A stretch of DNA of 64,000 bases from Streptomyces sp. SDr-06 (GTDB taxonomy: Bacteria > Actinomycetota > Actinomycetes > Streptomycetales > Streptomycetaceae). Shown piece by piece: positions 1-8,430 of the stretch. How positions within the stretch are numbered: position 1 is the stretch's first letter; each line of letters begins with the position of its first letter. Location: assembly GCF_003324565.1 (NCBI RefSeq), contig NZ_QOLA01000011.1:186001-250000 (forward strand). The letters run 5' to 3'. The notes below the pieces were generated by a model. The model made no database searches. It saw nothing but the letters and a program-made list of their open reading frames with translations, and was not told the DNA's origin. The translations under genes and the position numbers were made by a program.

Positions 1-398
1 GAGCCGACGGAGAGCGGGAACTTCTGGAACTGGCCGGGCTCGATCGTCCCGCCGCTCCAGGTCACCTTGGTGACGGCCTCGTTGATCTGCTTGCCGTGCA
101 CGGTGAGCGGCTTGTCGAGCTTGGACTTGGTGACCTCGACGTTCCAGCCCGGTACCGGCTGCGGCATGACGGAGGCCAGCGGGTGGTCGGCCGGGAAGTT
201 TACCTCGACCTTCACCGTCTTGGCGTTGTCGCGCTCGTTGGGGACCTTGAAGTCGACGACGGCGTAACCGCCCTTGGCGGCCGCGCCCTCGGGCTGCACG
301 GTGACGTGGGCGAAGGCCGTTCCCGAGAGCAGCAGGACGGACCCCGCGGCCAGCGAGGAGACCACGGCGAGACGGGTGCGCGAACGGGCAGCGTTCAT
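1..398 (-). CDS. YcnI/DUF1775-family copper-associated secreted protein (C-terminus outside window)
   Basis: The visible N-terminal 132 residues start with a signal peptide (NAARSRTR then a hydrophobic stretch ending in GTAFAH). The mature protein begins with His, followed by VTVQPEG and segments such as VDFKVPNERDN and VTWSGGTI. This is typical of the DUF1775 (YcnI) fold, whose exposed N-terminal His helps bind Cu(II). The ATG at 398 has a GGAG about 10 bases upstream. The gene runs off the left edge, so any C-terminal membrane anchor cannot be seen. The next gene downstream in the order of transcription is outside the window; the gene upstream (505-1347) is a His/Met-containing membrane protein, consistent with a copper-handling locus. 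Function in copper transfer is inferred from the family. Confidence 0.88.
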   Translation of the reverse strand, partial: MNAARSRTRLAVVSSLAAGSVLLLSGTAFAHVTVQPEGAAAKGGYAVVDFKVPNERDNAKTVKVEVNFPADHPLASVMPQPVPGWNVEVTKSKLDKPLTVHGKQINEAVTKVTWSGGTIEPGQFQKFPLSVG

Positions 399-504
399 GA
401 CAGAGACACTCCAGTGAGCAGGAAGGTGGGGACGTCCACCGCGCCACGGGTGCGCGGAGACCCGCGACACCACCCCTGCCGTACGTGTGGGGAGTGGGCC
501 GCGT

Positions 505-1347
505 TCAGGCTGCGAGGGCGTACGCCGCGGGCGGTCCGCGCCTGATCACCGAGTGCTGAAGTGCCGCCCCCGGCAGGGGGAGCGGGGCGCGCCGGTCCCC
601 GAGGGGGGCGCGCGGGCCGGGTCCGGCCGCCGCCAGGAGCCCGGTGCACAGGGCCGCCGCGAAGGCCAGGGCGCGACGCAGCGCGCGCACGGCCGTGGCC
701 TCGGTGGCCGCGGTGACGGACTCGGCGGCCAGCTCCACCAGCCGGAACAGCGCGATCTCGCCGCGCCGCAGCAGCCAGCCGGTGGCCAGGGCGGCCAGCA
801 GGTGGCAGAGCAGCATGGGCAGCGTCGGCAGCAGGGAGGTGGCGAGCGAGGTGGAGTGCGCCGAGCCCGCGCCGGACATCATGTCGGTCATGCCGGGCAT
901 CCCGGGCATGGCCACATGGCCCGAGCCGGTGACCCGGGCCGGGTCGATGCCCGCGTCGGTCACGATGCGTTGGGCGTCCGCCGCGGTGAGCGGGGCCGCG
1001 CCGCGGCCGCAGATCAGCGTGGCGGCGAACCGGATCAGCGGGAGGTCCCCGGTGGATCCGCCGCCGGAGGCGGCCGCGGTGTGCTGGCCGATGCCGAAGA
1101 GGATGTGGAGGCCGAGCTGTCCGGCCGCCAGCGCGCCCGCGATGGACGCCAGCGTGCGCTCCCGTCCGGCGAGCGGGGCCACGACCGCGAACACCCCGAG
1201 GAAACCGGCGAGCAGCGTCCACCAGGGGACGGTCGCGCAGGCCGCCATGACGTGCCCCATCGCGGACAGCACGACGCAGACCGCGGCGAACACCGCGGCC
1301 CTGAGCAGCCGGAGACCGGCGCCTGCTGGGGCGTGGGGGGTAGACAT
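505..1347 (-). CDS. Integral membrane protein next to YcnI
   Basis: A 280-residue protein with about five hydrophobic helices: residues 15-36, 41-60, 67-88, a pair around 170-195, and one near 230-245. Between helices 3 and 4 lies a roughly 75-residue loop with a Met/Gly/Pro cluster (HVAMPGMPGMTDMM) that could bind a soft metal such as Cu(I). It lies directly upstream of the YcnI-like gene on the same strand (106-base gap), so co-transcription is plausible. I do not recognise a named family. The Met-rich loop and neighbour suggest a role in copper trafficking, which is inference. The start at 1347 is the first ATG of the frame and has no strong ribosome binding site. Confidence 0.75.
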   Translation of the reverse strand: MSTPHAPAGAGLRLLRAAVFAAVCVVLSAMGHVMAACATVPWWTLLAGFLGVFAVVAPLAGRERTLASIAGALAAGQLGLHILFGIGQHTAAASGGGSTGDLPLIRFAATLICGRGAAPLTAADAQRIVTDAGIDPARVTGSGHVAMPGMPGMTDMMSGAGSAHSTSLATSLLPTLPMLLCHLLAALATGWLLRRGEIALFRLVELAAESVTAATEATAVRALRRALAFAAALCTGLLAAAGPGPRAPLGDRRAPLPLPGAALQHSVIRRGPPAAYALAA

Positions 1348-1607
1348 GGCGGGGCCATCATCGCACTGCGCTTACCCGCCCCATACGGCAGGTCCGGAAG
1401 GTCGCCTTTGGGTACGGGGCGGGGGTTCCGGAGAAGCGGAGGGGAAGGTTCCGAGGTGCGTTACACCGGCGTGAGGGGCGCGTACATCCGCCGAATGGGC
1501 GCCATCACGTCAAGAGGGCGCTTACGGACGGGAACTTGCGGCAATACTGCGCCCGTAGGGAGAAGGACTGGGTCGAGCCGCAAACGCCGCAGCCAGGAGG
1601 CTGGAGC

Positions 1608-2066
1608 ATGAGCATCTGGTGGTCCCTCCACTTGCGGCGCGAGGCCGCGAGCGTGCCGCTCGCGCGTCGCCTCCTGCTCGGCACCATGGAGACCGCGGGC
1701 GTCGACCCGGACATCTCCTACGACCTGTCGGTCGCGCTCAGCGAAGCCTGTGCGAACGCGGTCGAGCACGGCGGCGACGAGGTGGCGGGCAGCGCGTCGG
1801 CGGCCTACCGGGTGACCGCCTACCTCGACGGCGAGAAGTGCCGCATCGAGGTCGCCGACTCGGGACCCGGCTTTCCGGCACGCCGCGGCCGGTGCGCCGC
1901 GGCGCGGGCCCGGACCGGCGCCCTGCCCGAGCACGGCCGGGGCCTGGGCCTGATCGAACAGCTCGCCGACCACGTGCACTTCAGGAACCGGCCCGGCCGG
2001 GGCGCGGTGGTCAGCTTCGACAAGATCCTGAAATGGCGCGAGGACGCGCTGCTCAAGGTGTCCTGA
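1608..2066 (+). CDS. RsbW-like ATP-binding regulatory protein (HATPase_c)
   Basis: A 152-residue single-domain GHKL ATPase of the anti-sigma-factor/serine-kinase type. The N box is SEACANAVEHG (catalytic Glu and Mg-binding Asn present), the G1 box DSGPGFP and the G2 box GRGLGLIEQL. Streptomyces carry dozens of such proteins; they bind or phosphorylate anti-anti-sigma factors and may control sigma factors of the SigB/SigF type. The ATG at 1608 is chosen because AGGAGG lies 7 bases upstream (1595-1600); an in-frame ATG at 1536 has no such site. A C-terminal stretch after the G2 box is short and basic. No partner STAS or sigma gene is adjacent, so the target is unknown. Confidence 0.85.
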   Translation: MSIWWSLHLRREAASVPLARRLLLGTMETAGVDPDISYDLSVALSEACANAVEHGGDEVAGSASAAYRVTAYLDGEKCRIEVADSGPGFPARRGRCAAARARTGALPEHGRGLGLIEQLADHVHFRNRPGRGAVVSFDKILKWREDALLKVS

Positions 2067-2099
2067 GCGACGCGTCCCCGGACGCTGGGCAGGGCTGGG

Positions 2100-3566
2100 T
2101 CAGGCCTGCTTGACCTGCGCCATCCACGCCTCGACCTCGTCCGCGCGGCGCGGCAGCGCGGCGGACAGGTTCACGTTGCCGTCCTCGGTGACCAGGATGT
2201 CGTCCTCGATCCGGACGCCGATGCCGCGGAACTCCTCGGGCACGGTGAGGTCGTCCGCCTGGAAGTACAGACCCGGCTCGACCGTCAGGCACATGCCCGG
2301 CTCCAGGACGCCGCCGACGTACGTCTCGGTGCGCGCGGCCGCGCAGTCGTGGACGTCCATGCCCAGCATGTGACCGGTGCCGTGCAGGGTCCAGCGGCGC
2401 TGCAGGCCGAGCTCCAGGACCTTGTCCACGCCGAGGTCGCCGAGCAGGCCCCACTCGACGAGCTTCTCGGCGAGCACGCGCTGGGCGGCGTCGTGGAAGT
2501 CGCGGTAGGCGGCGCCCGGCTTCACGGCCGCGATGCCGGCCTCCTGGGCCTCGTACACCGCGTCGTAGATCTTGCGCTGGAGCGGCGAGAAGGTGCCGTT
2601 GATCGGCAGGGTGCGGGTGATGTCGGCGGTGTAGAGCTCGTTCGTCTCCACGCCGGCGTCCAGGAGCAGCAGGTCGCCGGAGCGGACCTCGCCGTTGTTG
2701 CGCACCCAGTGCAGCGTGGTGGCGTGCGGGCCCGCGGCGCAGATCGAGCCGTAGCCGATGTCGTTGCCCTCGACGCGGGCGCGCAGGAAGAACGTGCCCT
2801 CGATGTAGCGCTCGCTGGTGGCCTCGGCCCTGTCGAGCACCTTGACGACGTCCTCGAAGCCGCGGGCGGTCGAGTCGCACGCCTTCCGCAGCTCCGCGAT
2901 CTCGAAGGCGTCCTTCACCAGGCGCGCCTCGGAGAGGTACACGCGCAGCTCTTCGTCGCGCTCGGCGGTGACCTTGTCGCTGAGGGCGGCCTCGATGGAG
3001 GCGTCGTGCCCGCGGACGGCGCGGACCGGGCCGGTGGCCTCGGCGAGGGCGGCGGCCAGCTCGCGGACGTCCTTGGCGGGCAGCCCGAGCAGCTGCTCGG
3101 CCTCGGCCAGGGAGTGGCGGCGGCCGACCCACAGCTCGCCCGTGCCGGACAGCCAGAACTCACCGTTCTCGCGGTTCGAGCGCGGCAGCAGGTAGATCGT
3201 CGCCTCGTGGCCGTCGGCGGTGGGCTCCAGGACGAGCACGCCGTCCTCGGTCTGGTCACCGGTCAGGTACGCGTACTCGGTGGACGCGCGGAAGCTGTAC
3301 TCGGTGTCGTTCGAGCGGGTCTTCAGGTTGCCCGCGGGGATCACCAGGCGCTCGCCCGGGAAGCGCTTCGAGAGCGCGGCCCGGCGGTCGGCGGTGTGGC
3401 CGGCCTGCGCGATCGGCTCCAGGCCGTGCAGCTCGGTGTCGGCCCAGCCGGACTTCATGTTCTCGGCCAGCTCGTCGGACACGCCCGGGTACAGGCCGTT
3501 CTTCCGCTGCTGGATCGGCTTCTCGTCCGCTTCTTCCGGGGTCTCCGGAGTGAGCTGGTCCGCCAC
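2100..3566 (-). CDS. pepP: Xaa-Pro aminopeptidase (aminopeptidase P family)
   Basis: This 488-residue cytoplasmic metallopeptidase removes N-terminal residues preceding proline. The first half is the creatinase-like N-terminal domain; the second is the pita-bread M24 catalytic domain. Dinuclear metal ligands are visible: Asp in LLLDAGVE, Asp in YTADITRTLP, His in LHGTGHMLGMDVHD, Glu in TVEPGLYF and Glu in VRIEDDILV. The N-terminus carries a charged extension (about 45 residues) common in streptomycete members. It is convergent with the preceding ATPase gene, and a 117-base gap separates it from the phosphatase gene upstream. Likely housekeeping dipeptide/proline-peptide turnover. Confidence 0.95.
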   Translation of the reverse strand: MADQLTPETPEEADEKPIQQRKNGLYPGVSDELAENMKSGWADTELHGLEPIAQAGHTADRRAALSKRFPGERLVIPAGNLKTRSNDTEYSFRASTEYAYLTGDQTEDGVLVLEPTADGHEATIYLLPRSNRENGEFWLSGTGELWVGRRHSLAEAEQLLGLPAKDVRELAAALAEATGPVRAVRGHDASIEAALSDKVTAERDEELRVYLSEARLVKDAFEIAELRKACDSTARGFEDVVKVLDRAEATSERYIEGTFFLRARVEGNDIGYGSICAAGPHATTLHWVRNNGEVRSGDLLLLDAGVETNELYTADITRTLPINGTFSPLQRKIYDAVYEAQEAGIAAVKPGAAYRDFHDAAQRVLAEKLVEWGLLGDLGVDKVLELGLQRRWTLHGTGHMLGMDVHDCAAARTETYVGGVLEPGMCLTVEPGLYFQADDLTVPEEFRGIGVRIEDDILVTEDGNVNLSAALPRRADEVEAWMAQVKQA

Positions 3567-3683
3567 GGTCTGCCTCCACTAGTACGACGTCGGACTCCCC
3601 CATGGCCGGAAAGCCACGGGGGACCCCCACCATCGTACGGGCGTGCGGAAGGGGGTCCAGGGTCGTAGTGCCTCTTACCGCGG

Positions 3684-5177
3684 CTAGGCGAAGCGGGCCG
3701 CGAGCAGCACGACGTCCTCGGCGCCGTCCGCCGCGTCGAGACCGTCGGGCAGCACGGTGCGCAGGACGTGGTCGAGCACGGCGTCCGGGTCGTCGCGCAC
3801 CGCCTTGGGGACGCTCGCCGCAGCCGCGTGCAGCCGGGCGAAGGCCCGGTCCATGGGGTCGCCGGTGCGGTGCAGCAGCCCGTCCGTGTACAGCAGCACC
3901 GTTTCTCCGGGCTCGGGCGAGAGCTCCACGCTCGGCGCCTCCCAGCAGGCCAGCATGCCGAGCGGCGCCGAGAGCGAGGTCTCGACGAACTCGGTGCGCC
4001 GGTCCCCGATGATCAAGGGCGGGGTGTGCCCGGCCCCGGCGAGGACGATCTTGCGCCGGGCGGGCTCGCAGTAGGCGAAGAGCGCGGTCGCCGAGCGGGC
4101 GGGCTCGGTCAGGCGCAGCAGCAGTTCGAGGTCGGAGAGCACGGCGACGGGATCCTCGCCCTCCATGACGGCGTACGCCCGCAGGCTCGCGCGCAGCCGC
4201 CCCATGGCGGCCACCGCGCTCGGCCCGGACCCGGTGACGGAGCCGACCGCGAGGCCGAGCGCCCCCTCGGGCAGCGGAAGCGCGTCGTACCAGTCGCCGC
4301 CGCCGCGCGGTCCCGTGCGGTGGCGCGCGGCCAGCTGGACGCGGGCGACCCGGGGCAGCCGGCTGGGCAGCAGTTCCTCGGCGACGGTCGCCACATGGGT
4401 GCGGGCCCGGTCCAGTTCGACGAGGCGGCCCAGGTGCTCGGCCGCGTACCGGATGTAGAGCCCGGCCAGGTGCTGCTGGCGCTCGACGGGTTCCGCGCTC
4501 TCGTCGTAGAGCCAGACGGCCGCGCCGAGCCGCTGGGCGGCGTCGGTGGTGAGGGGGAGGGCGTAGCTGGCGGCGTAGCCGAGGCGGGCGGCGACCTCGC
4601 GGTGGCGGGGGTCGAGGCCGTCCGGGTCGGCCATGAGGTCGGGCCCGCCGGCCGCGTCCGGCAGTCCGTCCAGGATCCGGCCGTACGCGGTGGCGCTGCG
4701 CGGCACGGTCTCGATGTGGCCGAGGTCGGCGTGGGCGAGCCCGAGGCCGGTGGTGACGGCCGGGCCCAGGCCGTCGGCGGGTTCCAGGACGACCAGCCCG
4801 CGCCGCGCGCCGACCAGCGCGGCACCGGCGCTGAGGAGCTCGTGCAGGGCGTCGTCGAGCATGGTCGTGCGGGCGAGCCGCTCGGTGAGTTCGTGCAGTG
4901 TGGTGAGGTCGGAGACCCAGCCGGCGAGCCGGTCCTGGAGCACCGCGCCGGGTGGGGTCGGGGCGGCGGGTGAGGGCAGAGGCGCATGAGTGTGCGCGGG
5001 GGGCGGAACGGCTGGATCGATTCCAGCCACTTTCGGCAGGTGAGGGGCGCTCATGGCAGCCGGCTTTCCGACTGGTCGATTCTGCGCAATAGCATCGCAA
5101 ACCCCCATGTCATTCTGCGCCGCTATCAATGCATCCACATGTACACGCACAAGTGAGGGGATGTCCAGCATTGTCAT
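3684..5177 (-). CDS. GAF-SpoIIE (PP2C-type) phosphatase with an altered metal site
   Basis: A 497-residue protein: a variable Pro-rich N-terminus, a GAF-like sensor (about 95-245) and a SpoIIE/PPM phosphatase domain (about 270-497). The conserved motifs GGDWYDA (Asp295, Asp298), LYTDGL and EDVVLLA near the C-terminus are present. The usual GDVxGHG motif reads GSVTGSG, with Ser313 in place of the metal-binding Asp and Ser in place of His. Such proteins normally dephosphorylate anti-anti-sigma factors; here activity may be reduced or lost. The first ATG (5177) lacks a ribosome binding site; ATG at 5054 (MSAPHL) has GGAAAG 9 bases upstream and may be the true start, giving 456 residues. Confidence 0.85.
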   Translation of the reverse strand: MTMLDIPSLVRVHVDALIAAQNDMGVCDAIAQNRPVGKPAAMSAPHLPKVAGIDPAVPPPAHTHAPLPSPAAPTPPGAVLQDRLAGWVSDLTTLHELTERLARTTMLDDALHELLSAGAALVGARRGLVVLEPADGLGPAVTTGLGLAHADLGHIETVPRSATAYGRILDGLPDAAGGPDLMADPDGLDPRHREVAARLGYAASYALPLTTDAAQRLGAAVWLYDESAEPVERQQHLAGLYIRYAAEHLGRLVELDRARTHVATVAEELLPSRLPRVARVQLAARHRTGPRGGGDWYDALPLPEGALGLAVGSVTGSGPSAVAAMGRLRASLRAYAVMEGEDPVAVLSDLELLLRLTEPARSATALFAYCEPARRKIVLAGAGHTPPLIIGDRRTEFVETSLSAPLGMLACWEAPSVELSPEPGETVLLYTDGLLHRTGDPMDRAFARLHAAAASVPKAVRDDPDAVLDHVLRTVLPDGLDAADGAEDVVLLAARFA

Positions 5178-5371
5178 AGCGGGACTATTGGTGTCCGTGG
5201 GGCGTTCAACTTGGCCAAAAAATGACCCTGGTGGCCCAGCCCTGGGGTCGACTGAGGCCGTTCAACTGTGCGTCGTTTCAACCGCGTTGGGTACGTAATC
5301 GGTGTGGTCCGGGGCGGTTGAGGATGCCTCGGAACCTTGCGGCCGGCCTGAGCGTCTTAGGTGCCGACCGG

Positions 5372-5402
5372 CCCCGCCTCATCCCCGAGCGGCGGGGTTT
5401 TT
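5372..5402 (+). terminator. Orphan rho-independent terminator in the 5178-5612 intergenic region
   Basis: CCCCGCC and GGCGGGG form a 7-bp stem followed directly by TTTTT. It reads on the + strand but no gene on that strand ends before it, since the flanking genes are divergent (phosphatase on -, next gene starts at 5613). It therefore terminates either a short leader upstream of the 5613 gene (attenuation) or a small RNA starting somewhere in 5180-5370. The rest of the 435-base gap shows no coding potential. Confidence 0.65.
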
Positions 5403-5612
5403 GCACTCCGGACGGCAAGCGCCACGTACGCGCCACCCTTCGCCATGCTTTAAATGGTTACGGGCAGTGGCCGTCGCAACCAGTGGTGACCGCCCGAGTT
5501 CGGTCCTGGCGGGTTCCCCGTACCGCAGGCTCACAGAGCAAGTACGCGCAGTGAAGAGATGCACACATGGTGCGATGTGGACTCGGCGTTCAACGGAAAG
5601 GAACGAGCGCCC

Positions 5613-6278
5613 ATGCGCGAGATCCTCGGAAGGCGACGCAGGTTCCGGTTCCGGCGCAGTGAAAGGGCTGCTCAGCTCGGCGCCGCGCTGACCTGTGCGA
5701 CCCGGTGGAAATGGCCCGTGCTCCCCGGCGCGGGACTGGCAGCGGGCGGGCGCGGCTGTGCCTGTCCCGACCCTGAATGTGTGGTGCCCGGGGCACACCC
5801 CTTCGACCCCGTGCTGCTCGCGGCGACCACCGACGAGCGCATGATCCGCTGGTGGTGGACGAACCGGCCCACCGCGCCGGTCCTGCTCGCCACCGGCGCC
5901 GGCGCGCCCTGCGCGATCAGTCTCCCGGCCGTCGCCGGAGCGCGGGCGCTCGCCGTCCTCGACTCCATGGGCGTACGGCTCGGCCCGGTCGTGGCGACCC
6001 CCACCCGGTGGTCGCTCCTGGTGGCTCCGTACTCGATGGAGCGCCTGGGCGAGCTGCTCTACTCCAAGGACTGGGTGCCCAGTTCGCTCCGCTTCCACAG
6101 CGAGGGCGGATATCTGGTGCTGCCCCCGTCGCAGACCGGCAAGGGCCAGATCCGCTGGGAGCGCCCCCCGCTGGGGACGACCCCCGGGCCCTGGCTGCCG
6201 GACGTCGAGGCGGTGGTGGACGCGCTGGTCGAGGCGAGCACCAGCGCTCCGGACGGCGGGAGCCGGCTGGCGTACTGA
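5613..6278 (+). CDS. Degenerate Prim-Pol-like protein (bifunctional primase/polymerase N-terminal family)
   Basis: A 221-residue protein that follows the same layout as the intact Prim-Pol gene at 13518-14384: a basic N-terminus, CACPDPECVVPGAHPFDP, TTDERMIRWWW, a YLVLPPS segment and a C-terminal helix. Where the intact protein has the catalytic IGIDLD strand, this one has CAISLP, so the acidic metal ligands of the primase/polymerase site are absent. It is therefore unlikely to synthesise nucleic acid, and I infer a binding or structural role. ATG at 5613 has GGAAAGGA 10 bases upstream; upstream in-frame starts have none. A terminator at 6322-6351 ends the unit. Confidence 0.75.
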   Translation: MREILGRRRRFRFRRSERAAQLGAALTCATRWKWPVLPGAGLAAGGRGCACPDPECVVPGAHPFDPVLLAATTDERMIRWWWTNRPTAPVLLATGAGAPCAISLPAVAGARALAVLDSMGVRLGPVVATPTRWSLLVAPYSMERLGELLYSKDWVPSSLRFHSEGGYLVLPPSQTGKGQIRWERPPLGTTPGPWLPDVEAVVDALVEASTSAPDGGSRLAY

Positions 6279-6321
6279 GCGTGAGGGAGGCTCCCGCGCG
6301 GCGCGGGACGCCCCAAGGAGC

Positions 6322-6351
6322 GAGAAGGCGGTTCGGGTTCCCGAGCCGCCT
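6322..6351 (+). terminator. Rho-independent terminator after the Prim-Pol-like gene
   Basis: GAAGGCGGTTCGGG and CCCGAGCCGCCTTC pair over 14 bp (one T-G wobble) around a TT loop, followed by a short T-rich run. It is 44 bases after the stop codon at 6278. Confidence 0.75.
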
Positions 6352-6475
6352 TCACTCTTTCGAGTGTGAGCGGGCCCTGGTTGTACGGGAATTGGGCGTG
6401 CGCGCCACCGGCTGCCCGGTTTCCGTCGATATCTTCGGCCCACCATCAGGAATTCCAGGGCAGGCGGGTCCCTCC

Positions 6476-7027
6476 ATGAATCTCCAGCACCTCCGCATGG
6501 CAGGGCTCACCGCCGTCGTGGTGGGCGCCGTGCTGCTGCCGCTGGCGGCCTCGGCGGGCCCCGCGGGAGGGCCGGAGAAACGCGCGGGAAGAGGCCCCGC
6601 GGATGACGCAAAAAGCCCCCTCACCCACGCCCTCGCGCGGGCGAACAAGCCACTGCCGGGGGCCGCGCAGGACGCGGCCGCCCACTGCGGACCCGAACTC
6701 ACCTCTCCCGAAGGGGTCGAGGCGCAGACCTGCGTCCTGGAGCGGGGGCGCGACACCTGGGCCCGTACCTACTACCGCAACGCCACCGGTGAGGAGCTGC
6801 GCTCGGCGCTGACCCTGATGGGGCCGGGCGGCCGTACCGTCGAGACGAACTGCCAGGTGGCGGCCGACGACCAGCCGGAATCCTGCGAAACCCCGCACGA
6901 GAGCGCTTCGGTGCGGGCCCCGGGAGCGGGGGCGTATTCGGCGGTGTCGGAATTCTCGGGGGCGGGAGAGGACTCACCGCTGCTCCTGCGTTCCGGGAGC
7001 AACTCCGCGGACGCCGCGGCTCGTTGA
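6476..7027 (+). CDS. Small secreted protein of unknown function
   Basis: A 183-residue protein with a signal peptide (hydrophobic LTAVVVGAVLLPLAASAG) and no other membrane segment. The mature part has four cysteines (HCGPEL, QTCVLE, TNCQV, ESCETP), spaced as if forming two disulfides. A beta-rich region follows: TWARTYYRNATGEELRSALTLMGPGGRTV. I do not recognise the family. No strong ribosome binding site precedes the ATG at 6476 (TCCCTCC lies just before it). It stands alone between terminators at 6322-6351 and 7045-7092, so it is a single-gene unit. Confidence 0.72.
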   Translation: MNLQHLRMAGLTAVVVGAVLLPLAASAGPAGGPEKRAGRGPADDAKSPLTHALARANKPLPGAAQDAAAHCGPELTSPEGVEAQTCVLERGRDTWARTYYRNATGEELRSALTLMGPGGRTVETNCQVAADDQPESCETPHESASVRAPGAGAYSAVSEFSGAGEDSPLLLRSGSNSADAAAR

Positions 7028-7044
7028 GCGAGCCGGTCACATGG

Positions 7045-7092
7045 AAGGGCCCGATCGCTGGCGACGGGGGATGCACCAGCGACCGGGCTCTT
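7045..7092 (+). terminator. Hairpin terminator after the secreted protein gene
   Basis: AAGGGCCCGATCGCTGG and CCAGCGACCGGGCTCTT form an approximately 16-bp stem with one mismatch around a 14-base loop, 17 bases after the stop codon. Confidence 0.65.
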
Positions 7093-7222
7093 AGAACGGT
7101 AACAAGAGATCGGTCGTTCGCAAATTCGATCTCGGTAATTCGGACACCGATTTACCTGTGGGTACGGGGAGTTGTGACAGGAGTCACCTGTCGGTCGACC
7201 GAAACCGTACCCGCGGTCACTC

Positions 7223-8188
7223 TCAGCTGAGGGTCACCTGGCGGTTGGTGAGTCCGCCGCGGGCCCGGCGCTCGTCCGCGGTGAGCGGCTCCTGGCTCGC
7301 GAGCGCCCCGGCGAGCCGCTCGGCGAACTCGGCGGCCGGCTTCTCGCACTCCTCGGCGCCCATGTCCGACGGCAGGTCCCAGACCGGCACGGTCAGGCCG
7401 TGCGCCCGGAAGGAGCCGACGAGCCGGGTGCCCTCGCCGAGCGAGGACGTACCGGCCGCGTGCAGCCGGGCCAGCGCCCCGAGGAGCTTCTCCTCGGGGT
7501 GCGGCATGACCCACCGCAGGTGGTTCTTCTCGGGCGTCTCGCACCAGTACGAGGAGTCGACCGACTTCAGCCGTACGGTCGGGATCGCGGCGGCGTTGGC
7601 CCGCTCCAGGGAGGCGGCCACCTCGCTCGCCGCGCTGTCGGCGTCCGGCACCCAGAACTCGAAGCCGGTGTGCACCTCGGGCTCGAAGGGGGCGGCCGGG
7701 TCGAGCAGGTCCTGCAGGCGCACGCCGTCGGACTCGGCGCGCTGGGCGGCGACCGGCGAGCCGGGCTCGGCGACGAGCGCGCGCTGGAGCGTGTCGGCGA
7801 GGTCGCGGCTGATGTCGCCGGAGGGGGTGTCGTTCTGCAGGCCGAGCAGCACCGACCCGTCCTCGCGGCGCAGCGCGGGCCACGCCATCGGCAGCACGGT
7901 CGCGAGCGTCACGGACGGCACGCCCTCGGGCAGCCCGTCCTTGAGGGTCAGCGGGACGGCCGCGGCCGGGACCAGTTCGCGCAGCGCGACCCAGTCGCAC
8001 TCGCCGGCCAGCCCCTCGAAGGGGCGCTGGACCAGCTCGGTCACGGCGTGCGACGCGGCCCGCCCGTGACAGGCCTTGTAACGGCGGCCGGAGCCGCAGG
8101 GGCAGGGCTCACGGGCCCCGACGACCGGGATCTCCCCGTCGCTGATCTGCGGCTTGACGGCCTTCGCCTGGGGACGCTTCTTGGCCAT
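7223..8188 (-). CDS. SEC-C motif / DUF5926 family protein
   Basis: This 321-residue protein is basic at the N-terminus (MAKKRPQAKAVKP) and carries a SEC-C zinc-binding motif near residue 30: EPCPCGSGRRYKACHG, the CxC...CH pattern also found at the SecA C-terminus. The remainder is an acidic, mostly alpha/beta domain typical of the actinobacterial DUF5926 family; its function is not established. The SEC-C motif suggests zinc-dependent contact with nucleic acid or protein partners. The ATG at 8188 has GGGAGAG about 10 bases upstream. The next gene upstream on the same strand ends at 8427; the gap holds 10-bp tandem repeats. Confidence 0.85.
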   Translation of the reverse strand: MAKKRPQAKAVKPQISDGEIPVVGAREPCPCGSGRRYKACHGRAASHAVTELVQRPFEGLAGECDWVALRELVPAAAVPLTLKDGLPEGVPSVTLATVLPMAWPALRREDGSVLLGLQNDTPSGDISRDLADTLQRALVAEPGSPVAAQRAESDGVRLQDLLDPAAPFEPEVHTGFEFWVPDADSAASEVAASLERANAAAIPTVRLKSVDSSYWCETPEKNHLRWVMPHPEEKLLGALARLHAAGTSSLGEGTRLVGSFRAHGLTVPVWDLPSDMGAEECEKPAAEFAERLAGALASQEPLTADERRARGGLTNRQVTLS

Positions 8189-8370
8189 GGTGTGGCTCTC
8201 TCCCGACTGCGGTGGTGCGGTGTCGCTGTGTCGGGCGCGAGCCTAGCCGCACCGGCCACCCGGAGGCGGCCGCACCGGTGGCGCCGGTCCCGGACCGGCG
8301 GCCGAGGGCGCGCGTCCGGAGCCGGTCGCGCGCCCGGACCGGACCCCCGGGCCGGGCACCGCGACCTCAG

Positions 8371-8430
8371 GCGCCCTCGGACACCTTCAGACGCCTTCAG
8401 ACGCCTGTGGACGCCTTCAGTCAGATTCAG
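8371..8430. repeat. 10-bp tandem repeat, about six units
   Basis: Six consecutive 10-base blocks from 8371 to 8430 follow a pattern close to ACGCCTTCAG: two exact copies (8391, 8411) and four with 2-5 changes. The array lies between the stop of the ATPase gene (stop at 8427-8429) and the start of the DUF5926 gene. A 10-bp period would place each unit on the same DNA face. Confidence 0.7.
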
